Program-made: the position numbers and the translations under genes
The notes under the pieces: generated by a model
Database searches by the model: none
Told to the model about the DNA's origin: nothing
What the model saw: the letters and a program-made list of their open reading frames with translations, nothing else
Source: Ophiobolus disseminans
Taxonomy: Eukaryota; Ascomycota; Dothideomycetes; Pleosporales; Phaeosphaeriaceae
Reading direction: 5' to 3'
DNA: 64,000 bases
Assembly (NCBI GenBank): GCA_010093685.1
Contig: MU006229.1
Location: forward strand, 310,001-374,000
Shown here: one piece after another, positions 28,951-39,251 of the stretch
How the letters are laid out: the number at the start of each line of letters is the position of its first letter
How positions within the stretch are numbered: position 1 is the first letter of the stretch

Positions 28951-30739
28951 ATGACACCTTACCTTGGAGACGAAGGGTCACTGAACGGCCAGGCCAATGG
29001 AGTGACTGGAACCAACGCCTTGCTTGCCGGCACTCGTTCAGCTGTCCAACAGCTACTTCAAAAGGCAAAAGAGCAGCTACCGAAGGAGAGTCTGGCACAC
29101 ATCACCGCAGTCGATTTCTCTACTGCCAATACGGGGACTCCTTACTTTCCGAGTCCGCTGAAGCAGACAGAAGCCATATCAGCATTGAAGGCCGTCGAGG
29201 CGGGTGTGGCTTCATCAATCGCCGATCTCAAACATGGAACAAGTGTGCGGAGCATTGACGTTGACCTGGAAAGAGCCACCGCCTTCCTTTTCTCGACATA
29301 CCTAGCCACAGTAGGAGGGATGGACAAAGCGAGTCCCAAGGTCAAGCAACTGCTCAAAGGTCAGTACTCCAAGCATGACACGTCTTAGAACAGGACTGAT
29401 GTTGCTACCAGATACCGACCTTCTCCAAGCACAGTCAATAATGTACCGAAGGTTGTCTGCCAACCTGTACGAGACCAAGCGGGCCGGAGAGTACTTCCAT
29501 CTCCACGGCTCTCTCGAGGCAACGAAAGCACTGAACATGATTGGCCTGGAAGGTCACCGACCGGACCTGACGGAGTATCGTGAATGTATCAAGATCATCG
29601 AAGACCATGTCAAGCAGTACACGGCTGAGCAGCTTGAGGAAATGAACCGGGAAATCAAGCAAGCCGGTGTGACTTGCTTGAAGTGGGCAGATTTTCAGGC
29701 GACGCAACATGGACGCGAACTCATCGCACAGCCTCCTTGGAAGGTAGAACCGCTGGAAACGGAGACACCTCCGATACCATTCCCGTTCGCATCATCCCGA
29801 GCACCAAAACCTCAAATCCTCGCCGGCATTCGCGTGCTTGAGCTGTGCAGAATCATTGCTGGTCCAGCAATGGGTCGTGGTCTCGCCGAGTACGGCGCTG
29901 AAGTCATCAAAGTCACGTCGCCTAACCTTTCGGACGTGCCCTTCTTCCAGGTCGATGCCAATATTGGCAAGCACGCCGTGGATCTCAATCTAAAGGAAGC
30001 GAATGACCGAAAGATATTCGAAGAGCTCCTGCAGTCTGCCGACGTAGTTCTCGATGGTTACCGCCCCGGTAGCTTGAATCGCCTTGGGTATGGACCCAGT
30101 CAGCTTCTGGAAATTGCGAAGAAACGCGGACGAGGATTCGTGTATGTCGCCGAAAACTGCTTCGGGCACACTGGGCCATGGTCATCACGTCCTGGCTGGC
30201 AGCAAATTGCAGACTGCGTCACTGGAGTTGCCTGGGCTCAGGGTCAGGCCATGGGTCTCGATGAGCCCGTTGTACCACCATTTCCTATGAGCGACTACGG
30301 CACCGGCTGCATGGGTACCATTGCTGCTCTCACTGGACTTTTCAGAAGAGCCAAGCAGGGTGGAAGCTACATCGGTACCACTTCCTTGTGTCAATATGAC
30401 ATCTACCTACTCCAACTTGGCCTATACGACGAAACGATGATGGCCAACCTTAGAAAGGAACATGACAAGGAGTTCTTTCAGTTAAGACATCATGATTCGG
30501 TGGACGAGGTTGGCAAGCGCGCCTTGAAAACCATGCGAAGGACACACCCAGAATTATTCGAGGACCGACACATGCAAGAATGCTTCAGCCAAGGTTTCAA
30601 CGCCAATGTCAGAACCATTAGGCCTGTGGTCAATATCGAGGGTTTCTGGAATGGCTTCTTGCGTAGCTCAAGACCAAACGGATTTGACAAGCCGACGTGG
30701 GAGAATTGGGAGGTCGACACCGACTTGTTGAAAGCATGA
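28951..30739 (+). CDS. Class III CoA-transferase (CaiB/BaiF family)
   Basis: Two exons, 28951-29359 and 29412-30739, with a 52 nt GTCAGT..CCAG intron; 578 residues. The N-terminal 180 residues form a fungal extension. The CaiB-type domain starts at about residue 288 (ILAGIRVLELCRIIAGPAMG, LAEYGAEVIKVTSP), followed by HAVDLNLKEA, DVVLDGYRPGSLNRLGYG, GFVYVAENCFGHTGPW, GWQQIADCVTGVAWAQG and GTGCMGTIAALTGLFRR. The family moves CoA between carboxylic acids in the cytosol or mitochondria. The donor and acceptor are unknown here. The domain seems shorter at its C-terminus than two-lobed bacterial members, as is common in this fungal subgroup. Confidence 0.88.
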
Positions 30740-33700
30740 TGCGACAGCTCTGCTATTTCTTCTTTACATCTTCAAAACAGCATATCCTTTCGATACCATA
30801 ATGTCCTAGCGAAAGTGGAACACACCAACTGACTCACTCATCGTACAACCACCATACCATCTTCGAATCGGTGCCCTCCACGCGTGATGTACATGTCAAT
30901 CATTGCTAGCCGGAGCCATCCCTCCGCGTCACGACAAAACGAAACAATGCCCCACTATCCCCACAGTCTGGGTCTTTTCTAATCTTCCGCGGTCCGGTCG
31001 CGCCATGGTGCATCTTCCGACGTGGGTTTTTAGGCCGGCGTGTACCGCACCGTCGTCGACAATCATTGCCACAGCGTAGTCACTGTCAAATGTTGATCCA
31101 CAATACAATATGTATGGTCAAAGAGCTAACCAATTTTAACGGTACCAGGATGGTTGTATCCGAAGGAACCTTAGAAGAAGCCAAGATGCAGGGGCTTTGT
31201 TCTCGCCTTCGGCATCTTTGCGCTACTGTCGGCATCTCGTATCGCGTATGCGGCACACGCTCAAGATCGAGTACGCGCGGTATGTTAAGCGCTCGTTGCG
31301 ACGGCATCAACAACATGACGGGGTGTCGTTCCGACATTGGGGTAGAGACAGTGCGCTAACGGATGTTGTATCGAGCGGGAAGCGCACAGGCAGAATTTAT
31401 GGTGGCATGCATGCCAAGTCGGGTACACATCCTTGCGATCCCGGGAACGTCAAACGACCTCACCTGAGGACACACTCTTATGCATAATACCATTTCACAT
31501 CCCGCGGAGTGATTCTGAATCATGGAAAGTACGCGAGAGACATGTATATCTCGAGAGCCCTACTACAAGCCCCGAGATGGGACCAAGACCAGGACACGGC
31601 TGGCGAGACAACCTCGCGTCCGACTGACAAACACATGTGATATTTGGCCTTTGCTGATCAGTTCTGCATTCTAGATTCTCCGACGCATCCGTCATATCAG
31701 TATACATGACCGAAGTACAGGGAGTACAATCTATCGGCGCCATCGAGATCTTTCGGCGAAATGCATGCATGTACGCGCATCCCGCATCGGAAACATTTCC
31801 ACTGCATCATGGGACATCAAGTCGACCAGGAAAGGATGCGCTCAGCCAACCCCACTGAACCAACGAGTTTAGGTCCTGCTTAGGACATTTTGCTGCCGTC
31901 TAATCTCAATGACTTGCCATCATCACCCTTCCATTGGCTTGAATCCTCGCAGTCGAAGCGGCGATCGCTAGATGCGCACCCAATGCTATGACTATACACA
32001 GTCGCTTATACAAAGTATGACTTGCTATCTAACACACCCCGCGCATGGCTTTTTGATAGTCACATAGAAACGGTCGCCATCAGCTTGCGGATCAACGAGG
32101 AGAAATAACATATACCGGCAAGGGGGTATCAGACAGGAACTATCTACATTAAATACAGTCTCATCCTCTTCTTTCTTGTCTGTCTTCTCATAGTCGCTCA
32201 CATGATCCCTCATTTCGCCTGGCAGGGAAATAGCTAGCCATCCTCAGCGGTCACATCTCACCTCCGCAGCTCCGATACTTTCCATGACTCTCCTCCTCGT
32301 CTGCCTTTATCTCGTGCAGTCAATGTCGTGCCGTGTCTACTTTGCTTTCGCTATATCTCTCCATTTTTGTGTCACTGTTGTCGCTGCTGCCGCCACCTAT
32401 GCTGTCGTTCTCGTCGCTGCGTCCTGAGGGCTGGACGAGCTTGCCTTGTTGTCGGCGCCGCGCGTAACGTTTGTTTCCCTGGGTACTGGTCTGCCCTTCG
32501 AGTGCGCCGAGTGTGCAGGCTGCTATTGATGGTATGTGGGCTGTAGCGGTACTGTCGCTGTCGCTGCCGGCGCCGCCGCTGTGCTCGCTCCCGTGTGGTT
32601 CGACCGCCGCAGTGAGGATCTGCCAGCGCGCCTGGCGCTTTGTTCGAGGGCGCAATTGCGCGGTACTTGCGGCGTATGTGTAGAGCCGGGCTCGTGGGTA
32701 AGTACGGTAACGTTTTGCGCGCGCTTCTGTCAAGATGAAGCGCTTGCGGCGTGAGCAACCTGTTCGCATGTCATTGTCTCTTGTTTCGCTTCCGTTCGAT
32801 TTGCACGACCTTGAACCTGTAGCTGCTACAGCATCTATGCCGGTGGCTTGCTAGTCGTCTTGGTGGGCGGGCTCGGCGTTGAGAGCGCAGGACATTGCCG
32901 ACCTGCGTCTCGCCGTCCGTCGCAGGGTAGGTTTCATAAATATTAGAGGTGGCTCTTGCTGCTGTCAGTCTTGATCAGAGATTCAACAGACGTGCGCCTG
33001 CAGGCCGTCAAGCTGTTGTTGTCGCCCGCCTCGCCGTCAAGTCGCTCCTGCTGGCCACGTATACCTGCCTGTCGCATCTGTGCACCTCTATCCTGATCTA
33101 CGAGGCCCAATAAGCTTTTGGGACTCACCGTAGCCTTGTCTGACACTGCGATGGGGTATTGCCGTCCTCATCGGGTCCAAGATCGAGGTCGTCGAGCGGT
33201 TTCTCGCTGAGAACACGTCCACTGGCACTGGCTTGAGTATTCACAGGGTATTGCCGCAGCATCTGACAAGCTTCTGCATGACCTTCTCAGATTACAGACC
33301 AATTTCAAATGCTCACACCTCATCGCGAGTAGACCCGTGTCGCACTCACAGCCATCACAAAGAGTGAGTACCACGACCTCATTGCGCATCCTGTCCTTTT
33401 GTCAAAGCATGCCAGCACACTGCAGCGGAGGTAGTAACTTCCTGTGTCTCTCCTCTACTTGATGCCGCACAGAATAGGCTGACAGACGCGCAGATTAGAC
33501 TCTTCTGAGCGGATATGGCCGTTCATATGCCATCCAACTGGCACTGGTCTCAAGTACATAGACCTCGAAAGCATTATATGAGCCTCACTATCGCTTTGCG
33601 AGCAACTACCCTCTTCTATGCCCTCACAAATGGCCAGGCCCGCCTCGCATTCTGCACATCTTCGCCCTCACACTCGCTGCCTTCGGCTAATCCTGCCGCG

Positions 33701-33864
33701 CCAAATGGTCACCCACCGCATTCTCAGCCCCTCCGCCGCTTCACCTTGCCCTCCCGCCGGCGAAACTACTCCTCCACTACCGCCCGGAGGCCGTGCCCTG
33801 ACCGTGCGCGGCCATGGCTGACTTAAGCACTTGGCGAGCTAGCCGGACGCAGGTAGCGTGGGTC
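30740..33864. other. Gene-poor region, left half
   Basis: About 3.1 kb without a convincing gene. From 30740 to 32300 only short frames are seen. At 32320-32769 both strands are open and rich in Ser/Gly or Arg/Gln codons, reflecting CTG/CGC-type low complexity. At 32943-33390 both strands again carry protein-like stretches: minus GRVLSEKPLDDLDLGPDEDG followed by a GTGAGT donor at about 33130, plus GIAVLIGSKIEVVERFLAEN. A gggtattgccg motif occurs twice there (33155 and 33246). I could not assemble a consistent gene on either strand. Confidence 0.35.
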
Positions 33865-34014
33865 GAGGGCATATATCCAGAGGGCACCCACCCTCCCCAT
33901 AACCACATTTTTACTTCTCATACCACACATTCAACCAGCTCCAGCAGCTTCATCGATCAATTCTCTTCCAACATCTTCCAACTTCGACCTCGATCAACAC
34001 TTTGCTCTTCCAAC
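33865..34014 (+). promoter_or_regulatory. Candidate promoter and transcript start
   Basis: A TATA-like gcatatatcc lies at about 33868-33879. From about 33895 follows an A/C/T-rich stretch (cataaccacattttt, acattcaaccagctcc) of the kind seen in fungal 5' leaders, leading to the short uORF at 34015. This suggests a plus-strand transcript starting near 33.9 kb. Confidence 0.35.
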
Positions 34015-34065
34015 ATGTCTTGGACATACATTCACTCACCTGGCCTTGGCACTTGGCACACTTGA
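34015..34065 (+). CDS. Possible uORF of 16 codons
   Basis: The ATG at 34015 encodes MSWTYIHSPGLGTWHT and stops at TGA 34063-34065, one base before an AG|GTGAGT splice-donor-like site. It is too short to judge coding by composition. Its place in a leader-like sequence ahead of three intron-like modules suggests an upstream ORF. Confidence 0.25.
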   Translation: MSWTYIHSPGLGTWHT

Positions 34066-34066
34066 G

Positions 34067-34421
34067 GTGAGTTTGGACAGTCCACTCACTCAGTACATCA
34101 GCATTTCGCAGTTCTTTTGCTGACATGTGATCCTTTCGTTCGCGTGTAGATCTCAGCCTGTCTATATCGAGCTTCATTTCTGGACTTCCTTAGGTGAGTT
34201 GGACAGTCCCCTCATTCAGCCTTTGGCATTTCACAGTTCTTTTGCTCACATGTGATCCTTTCGTTCGCATGCAGATCTCAGCCTGTATCCACACGACACT
34301 TTCATCCATCAACCAGCTTCACTGCTTTGGACTTCCTCAGGTGAGTTGGACGTCCAATCACTCAGCCATCGGCATTTCGCAGTTCTTTTGCTGACATGTG
34401 ATCCTTTTGTGTCGCGTGCAG
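34067..34421 (+). repeat. Three tandem homologous intron-like modules
   Basis: Modules at 34067-34149, 34194-34274 and 34341-34421 (83, 81 and 81 nt) each begin GTGAGTT(T)GGAC. Each contains gcatttc(g/a)cagttctttt, then a branch-like tgct(g/c)acatgtgatcctt, and ends tgtag, tgcag or tgcag. Between them lie exon-like segments 34150-34193 (44 nt) and 34275-34340 (66 nt), both opening atctcagcctgt and ending ggacttcct(t/c)ag; the segment after module 3 opens atctcactcaca. The repeat unit is therefore intron plus exon. All three have complete 5', branch and 3' signals, so they look like duplicated spliced units in a non-coding leader. Confidence 0.65.
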
Positions 34422-34536
34422 ATCTCACTCACATGACATTTTCATGTCACCACCATCCGCTCTCACTGCCAAGTGCCACCTCACCATTTTCTCTTTGACT
34501 CGATCCACCTCCATCTCCACCAACTTCGACAATGTA

Positions 34537-34582
34537 CTCTCTTGATGGCGCTCTCACGGGTCAGGTCAATTCAAGAGAGCGC
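34537..34582 (+). other. Two mutually exclusive hairpins
   Basis: The 3' arm tcaagagagcgc (34571-34582) can pair in two ways. Its part tcaagagag matches ctctcttga at 34537-34545 (9 bp), or its part gagagcgc matches gcgctctc at 34548-34555 (8 bp, 19 nt loop). The pairings share bases, so only one can form at a time in RNA. Confidence 0.35.
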
Positions 34583-34593
34583 ACCGCCACTTC

Positions 34594-34720
34594 GACCTTC
34601 TCCCTCCATCGCCACTTCGACTACCTTCTCCCTCCATCACCACTTTTGACCTTCTCCCTCCATCACCACTTTTGACCTTCTCCCTCCATCACCACTTCGA
34701 CAACTTTCTCCCTCTATCGG
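34594..34720 (+). repeat. C/T-rich minisatellite, about five units of 25-29 bp
   Basis: Units begin near 34594, 34619, 34648, 34674 and 34699. The core is ccttctccctccatc(a/g)ccactt, alternating ttcgac and tttgac at the joints. The last unit is diverged (actttctccctctatcgg). Confidence 0.7.
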
Positions 34721-34765
34721 ATCTCACCCAACCTCACCTTCGACCTTCGACCACGGCGCACGACA

Positions 34766-34996
34766 ATGGTGGAGCTTGGATCAGTTTTGCGACACTACTT
34801 GTTGATTCTAGTAAGTTCTGCCTCGACACCGACACTACAGGAGCTCTCACCATGCAAGCGGTGCGGGAGGACAGAGCATCTTTGCACGTGGCCTACTGCT
34901 TGTGTGCTCATTCTCCCTGCTTCAGTTCATGGCGGCTTTGGCTCAGGACAATTGAAAATTGAAGCAGAGTGTTGTACGTGTCTTGTGCAGAGCTGA
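34766..34996 (+). CDS. Candidate small Cys-rich ORF
   Basis: An open frame of 76 codons from an ATG in good context (gacaATGg), downstream of the leader-like region. The N-terminus is hydrophobic (LRHYLLILVSSAS), and seven Cys follow in the pattern CKRC, LC, AC, ECC, TC. It could be a small secreted protein or chance. An internal GTAAGT..ACAG pair (34811-34840) would give an intron of only about 30 nt and is probably not used. Confidence 0.22.
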   Translation: MVELGSVLRHYLLILVSSASTPTLQELSPCKRCGRTEHLCTWPTACVLILPASVHGGFGSGQLKIEAECCTCLVQS

Positions 34997-36054
34997 CGTG
35001 ACATCCACTTGTACTCGCTTGGGCGAAAGACAGAAAGAGCGAGGAACTTCCATGGCTGTTGGCGTTTGCGATCTCCGGACATCTTCTCACTTCGAATTCA
35101 TCATTGGTATTGGTAAAGGCATTGTTCAGTCATACAAACATGCTGGTGGCTTGGGTGGTTGGATGGTTCATCAATGGGTTTGTTGGATGGTCTTCCCAAC
35201 TTCAGGGCAGCTTGGCCATAACATCAATGAATGACATCTGCATCACATCATTACTCATCTTTGCTCGTGCTTGTGGCTTGACTTGACTTGCCTTCTTGTC
35301 ACCTGCCTTCATGTGACTTCTCTTCTCATCTTATATCTATCCTCACTGCCATGACTTGCCTTACTATGCTTCCCTCTCTCCTCACCTTGACAGCCTCGCA
35401 GCACCTTCACAGTCGCCAGCCTCCGCTCTACTCTGCCGACGACGCCCAACTTCCTTCCCACCTCACCCAGCCATTGCCGAAATCCAGCAGAACTACACCT
35501 TACTCACGAGCGCCGCACAGTCAGCGCGCACGAGTAACCAGAGTCACTGGCCTATGCGCGACGCTAGAGACGCCGTGGGCATGGCATGCAGCACTACGAC
35601 ACCAGGCCTCAGTATTTGGACTGGGCAAGAGTGGCACGCTCGTGTGAAAGGATTGCGCAAAGTGCGGCGAAGATAGACAGATTTGCGGTTGAGCGTTAGG
35701 GGGAGCATGCGCAATCTCTCGCACAGGTAACGGGCTGGCGCTGCTTGATGAGAAGTGCGAGGAAGTGCTGTACACAAGGTTGGTGCGATGCTTGGGAGGA
35801 GAACATGAGAGACTGATTCCGAGCCAGGAAGGAAGAAGCTAGCTCAAGCGCCACAGCAGCGATAGCTAAGAACAAGAACCTCAGTGTACTGACGCGAGGA
35901 GCGACGGGCGCAGCGACACGTCAAAAGCACGCGATACTCTCATCATCACACAAGTCACCACGCACACCACACACCCAAGCCAGTCTGATGACTTCACATA
36001 GATGCAATTACTATCCAACAACCCTTCCACCTCCAGCACCACTCCCTCACAAGC
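34997..36054. other. Gene-poor region, right part
   Basis: About 1.06 kb down to the 3' end of the kinase gene. Two overlapping plus-strand frames at 35288-35676 are open through C-rich composition, with no domain and no agreement about frame. T/G-rich sequence lies at about 35140-35220. No gene supported. Confidence 0.4.
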
Positions 36055-39000
36055 CTACACATCTCTCACCCCCCGTCTCGGAATATCCGTCTCCACCATC
36101 TCCAACCCCGTCAAATTAGGATACCTTTTACTAAACGTATCCACATCCCACTCCTCGCCCGCAGCCTCATTTCCCGCCGGCGGAAGCCGTTTCTCTCGGA
36201 CCATGGCGCTAGCTTTCGTGGGCGACGTTGCTGAGCCACCGGTTCGCAGCGCCTGCGGTTTAGGCGGAAGGCGCGGCGCGGGGCCAGAAGGAGCGCGGAG
36301 GCTGATGGAAGGCGGTGCGGAGGCGGAGGGCATGGGCGGGGGCATGTTGGGCCGAACAGAGGAGGGCTTTGCGTATGAGAGGTCTTGTTGCGAGGGCATG
36401 ACGGGTTTGCGCGCAATGGTGGGAGGTTGGCGCATGCCGCTTTGATCCTGTGGGCGCATTGGGAGGGGCTTGCCTGTGCCGGTGTACTTGCCGTAGCCCT
36501 CTGCGGTCCTGTTGACGGTGGCGGGCTTGGTACTTTCGTCGAGGAGGTTCTTGACGCGGTTTTGGATCGTGGAGGCTTTGGATGGGGCTCGGGGCTTGCC
36601 GGTGCCTTGTTGCGTGACGCGCTGTCTGTACTCGGCGGCTGCTGCCTCGACTCGGTGCTCCTCCTCACTAAGGCGCCGTCGCTCGAGCTCGCGGCGCATC
36701 TCTGGCGGTAGGTCTTGCGTCTCATCAATGTCGCTGCGGCCATCGTCGCTAAGTCCGCCAGTCGCTTCAGAGCCTGCTATAGGGGTGAGTGTGACTTTGT
36801 CGTCTTTGGAACTAATCAACTGGTCAGTAGGTGTTAAAGGCGGCTGATCGCGGTCGTGCTCAGGCGTCTTGGTGTGCTCGAACATTCGGAAAGCATCACC
36901 GAATCTGCCCTTGACGATGTTCTTTGTGTTGCCCGCAAGAGATGACAAGCTCCCGCGCTTCGCATGCTTGGTTTGCGAGCTACTTCTGCGGTGCTTGTGC
37001 TTAGGGTCGGGATGCTCTTCCCGCTCAATGGCGCGAAGGAAGTCGATGCTGGATCTGACGTTCTTCTCTTCTGGTTCAGGGAGGGAGTCGTCTATGGCGT
37101 TCGAGGTCGTGCGACGTAGTAATGAAGGGGCATCGAAGCTGCGGCCCGGTGCCATTTCACGATCTCGAAGATAGTCCAGATTGCTCTCGACATACATGCT
37201 TGCCGGGCGCGCATTCGAATTTGCGGACCTAGCACGGTCTAGCGAGGTACCAAGATCCATTGCGGACGGGCGCTGGCCTTCAAGGGAAGGACGAGAGGAT
37301 GCTGGAGATTTCGGGATGCTAAGGTTGGACATATGTGACCTGGATCGCGACTCCATTGTCGGGCGTGCAGGCAACGCGAACTCAGGCCTGAGTGACGGGC
37401 TACCCAATGGCTTCTCCAAAGGCCGAGGCTGGCTCATTGTCCGGCTGTGACTGGCGACTGCAGGCACCTTCCATATTGGCCGGCTGCTGACGTCGGGTAG
37501 TTTCTGTTGTTGGGGAATAGGAGATGAACGCGGAGAAGTCTGTACACCTGTCGAGACCATGCCGACGTGTTGCGGTATAGGTTGAACTATGGTGGGATTT
37601 GAAGTCCGAGGGCCATCTCTCGAAGGCTTTGCTGCCTTCTTCACGGAAGCGGACCTCGAAACGACAGTCGAGGGCACAGTAGACGGAGGTTTGGTGGCCG
37701 GCGCGGAATCTACCTTGGAAACCGGAGGCAAGGCAAAGGCGTCGTCTGCCAGCGCTTCAACAACCCGCTTGCTGAGAGCTGGATCGGGTGTGGTTGGTGT
37801 CTGTCCAAACTCAAACTTCTGGCCCCGATCGTGCAGTAATGAGAACTCGTCCAGAGATGGAAAGCGCGCAGCAAGTTCGTCGGCTGCAGCACGTCTGACT
37901 TGGACGTCCTGGGAATCAAGGGCTGCAAAAGGATCGGAAGCAGTGCCTCTCATAGGAGACGGGCTGGGCTTCGCGGCCGGGGGTTGTGGCGCAGGCCCAG
38001 CCGGCCTTCCTCTTCTCATCGGAGTGATATCTGGTATTTGCTGCACCTGCTTGATGGGGGCGACCTTCTGGAGGCCTACCACGGGAGCAGACGCGACATC
38101 GGCATCCCTAGGTGGTAATTGCTGGTTTCTTCGGGCTTCCGACGGGGTGCGGTCGGAGTAAATCTGATGCGGATCAGCGAGAGAAGTCGAGATACGTACT
38201 GCTCACATACGTCCTTGATGGGCACTGCGCGGTGCCTCATGGAGCAGACTTCGGCGATTACTTGATAGATGTTCGGGCGCTGCTGTGGGTTTTCTCGCAA
38301 CATCCATCCTGTGTGCACATCAGCTGTTGTCCATACCTTGCGCGGATCTCACCCACCTATTAGCTTCTTCAACCGGTCGGAGAACTGAGGGTACGACGGG
38401 TACTTGAAGGTCGCGTTCAGGATAGCCATTTGTCCGACCTCTTCGAATGGCGTTGTGTAGTAGCACAGCTTGTACAGCAGAACTCCCAAGGCCCAGATAT
38501 CGCTCTTCTCGTCGATTGGCTGCTTCCGATACACATCGATCATCTCGGGGCTTCGGTACTGCAGCGTAGTATGCCGCTGTACATCGTCTTCGATCAAGCG
38601 GCCCTCGGCGGCGGTGGTTGCAGCAGGCCTCGGTGGCGCAGTAGACCCGAAATCGCACAGCTTGTACACCTTGTTGTTCGAGACGGTGGTGATGAGGACG
38701 TTTTCGACCTTCAGGTCTCGGTGGAGCAGCGGCGGCTTGAGGTAGTGCATGGTCGCTACACCCTCGGCAACATCAGAGAAGATGTGCAGGATCTCAGGCT
38801 CCGTCAGGCGGTGCTGCAGCCGCGTGTTCATGAAGTCGATCAACCCCCCGCCAGAGCAGTATTCCATGAGGAGGAAGACCTCGTAGCCGCCATTTTTCAA
38901 CTGCGAGGCATGCGAGTCCATGTAGGTGACGATTTTCTGATGGCCTTTCAGCTTCTTCATTGTCTCCACCTCAGTCCGCATATTCGCCAGCGCATCTTTA

Positions 39001-39251
39001 TCTGGCACGGCCACCCTCTTCAGCACGGCAACTTCTGGTGTGCGCCCATCTGGCTTCGGGACTCGAACGAGGTAGACGTGTGCGAAGCCGCCTTCGGAGA
39101 GGTATCGCTCAATGGTGACACGATGGCTGCCGACCTGCACCTTTGTGCCCGACGCAAAGGTGCCCGGGGGAGCGTTGGAGACGGCAATGGGTGCCGGGGC
39201 GCGATATGCTGCCTGTTGGGCCATGGCTTGGGGATAGTGGGCAGAGGACAT
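36055..39251 (-). CDS. Ark1/Prk1-family (NAK) serine/threonine kinase
   Basis: Three exons: 38357-39251, 38211-38308 and 36055-38163; 1033 residues. The kinase domain is about 40-330. The glycine loop is degenerate as in NAK kinases (LSEGGFAHVYLV), with VAVLKRV (Lys78), LLHRDLKVEN (Asp179), LCDFGS (Asp200), TLQYRSPEM and KSDIWALGVLLYKLCYYT. The last subdomain runs across exon 2 (WMLRENPQQRPNIYQV). A 700-residue Ser/Pro/Arg-rich tail follows with Pro-rich stretches, as in yeast Ark1/Prk1/Akl1 and AAK1/GAK relatives. Known role: phosphorylating endocytic coat and actin regulators at cortical patches. The C-terminus ends ETDIPRRGVRDV, without a recognised domain. Confidence 0.9.

Noticed and set aside
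34811..34840. GTAAGT..ACAG pair as an intron in the Cys-rich frame
   Set aside because: About 30 nt is shorter than any intron in this window (minimum 44) and there is no good branch site.
35288..35676. Two overlapping plus-strand frames of 106-119 codons
   Set aside because: C-rich composition opens both frames; no domain, no start preference, no splice support.
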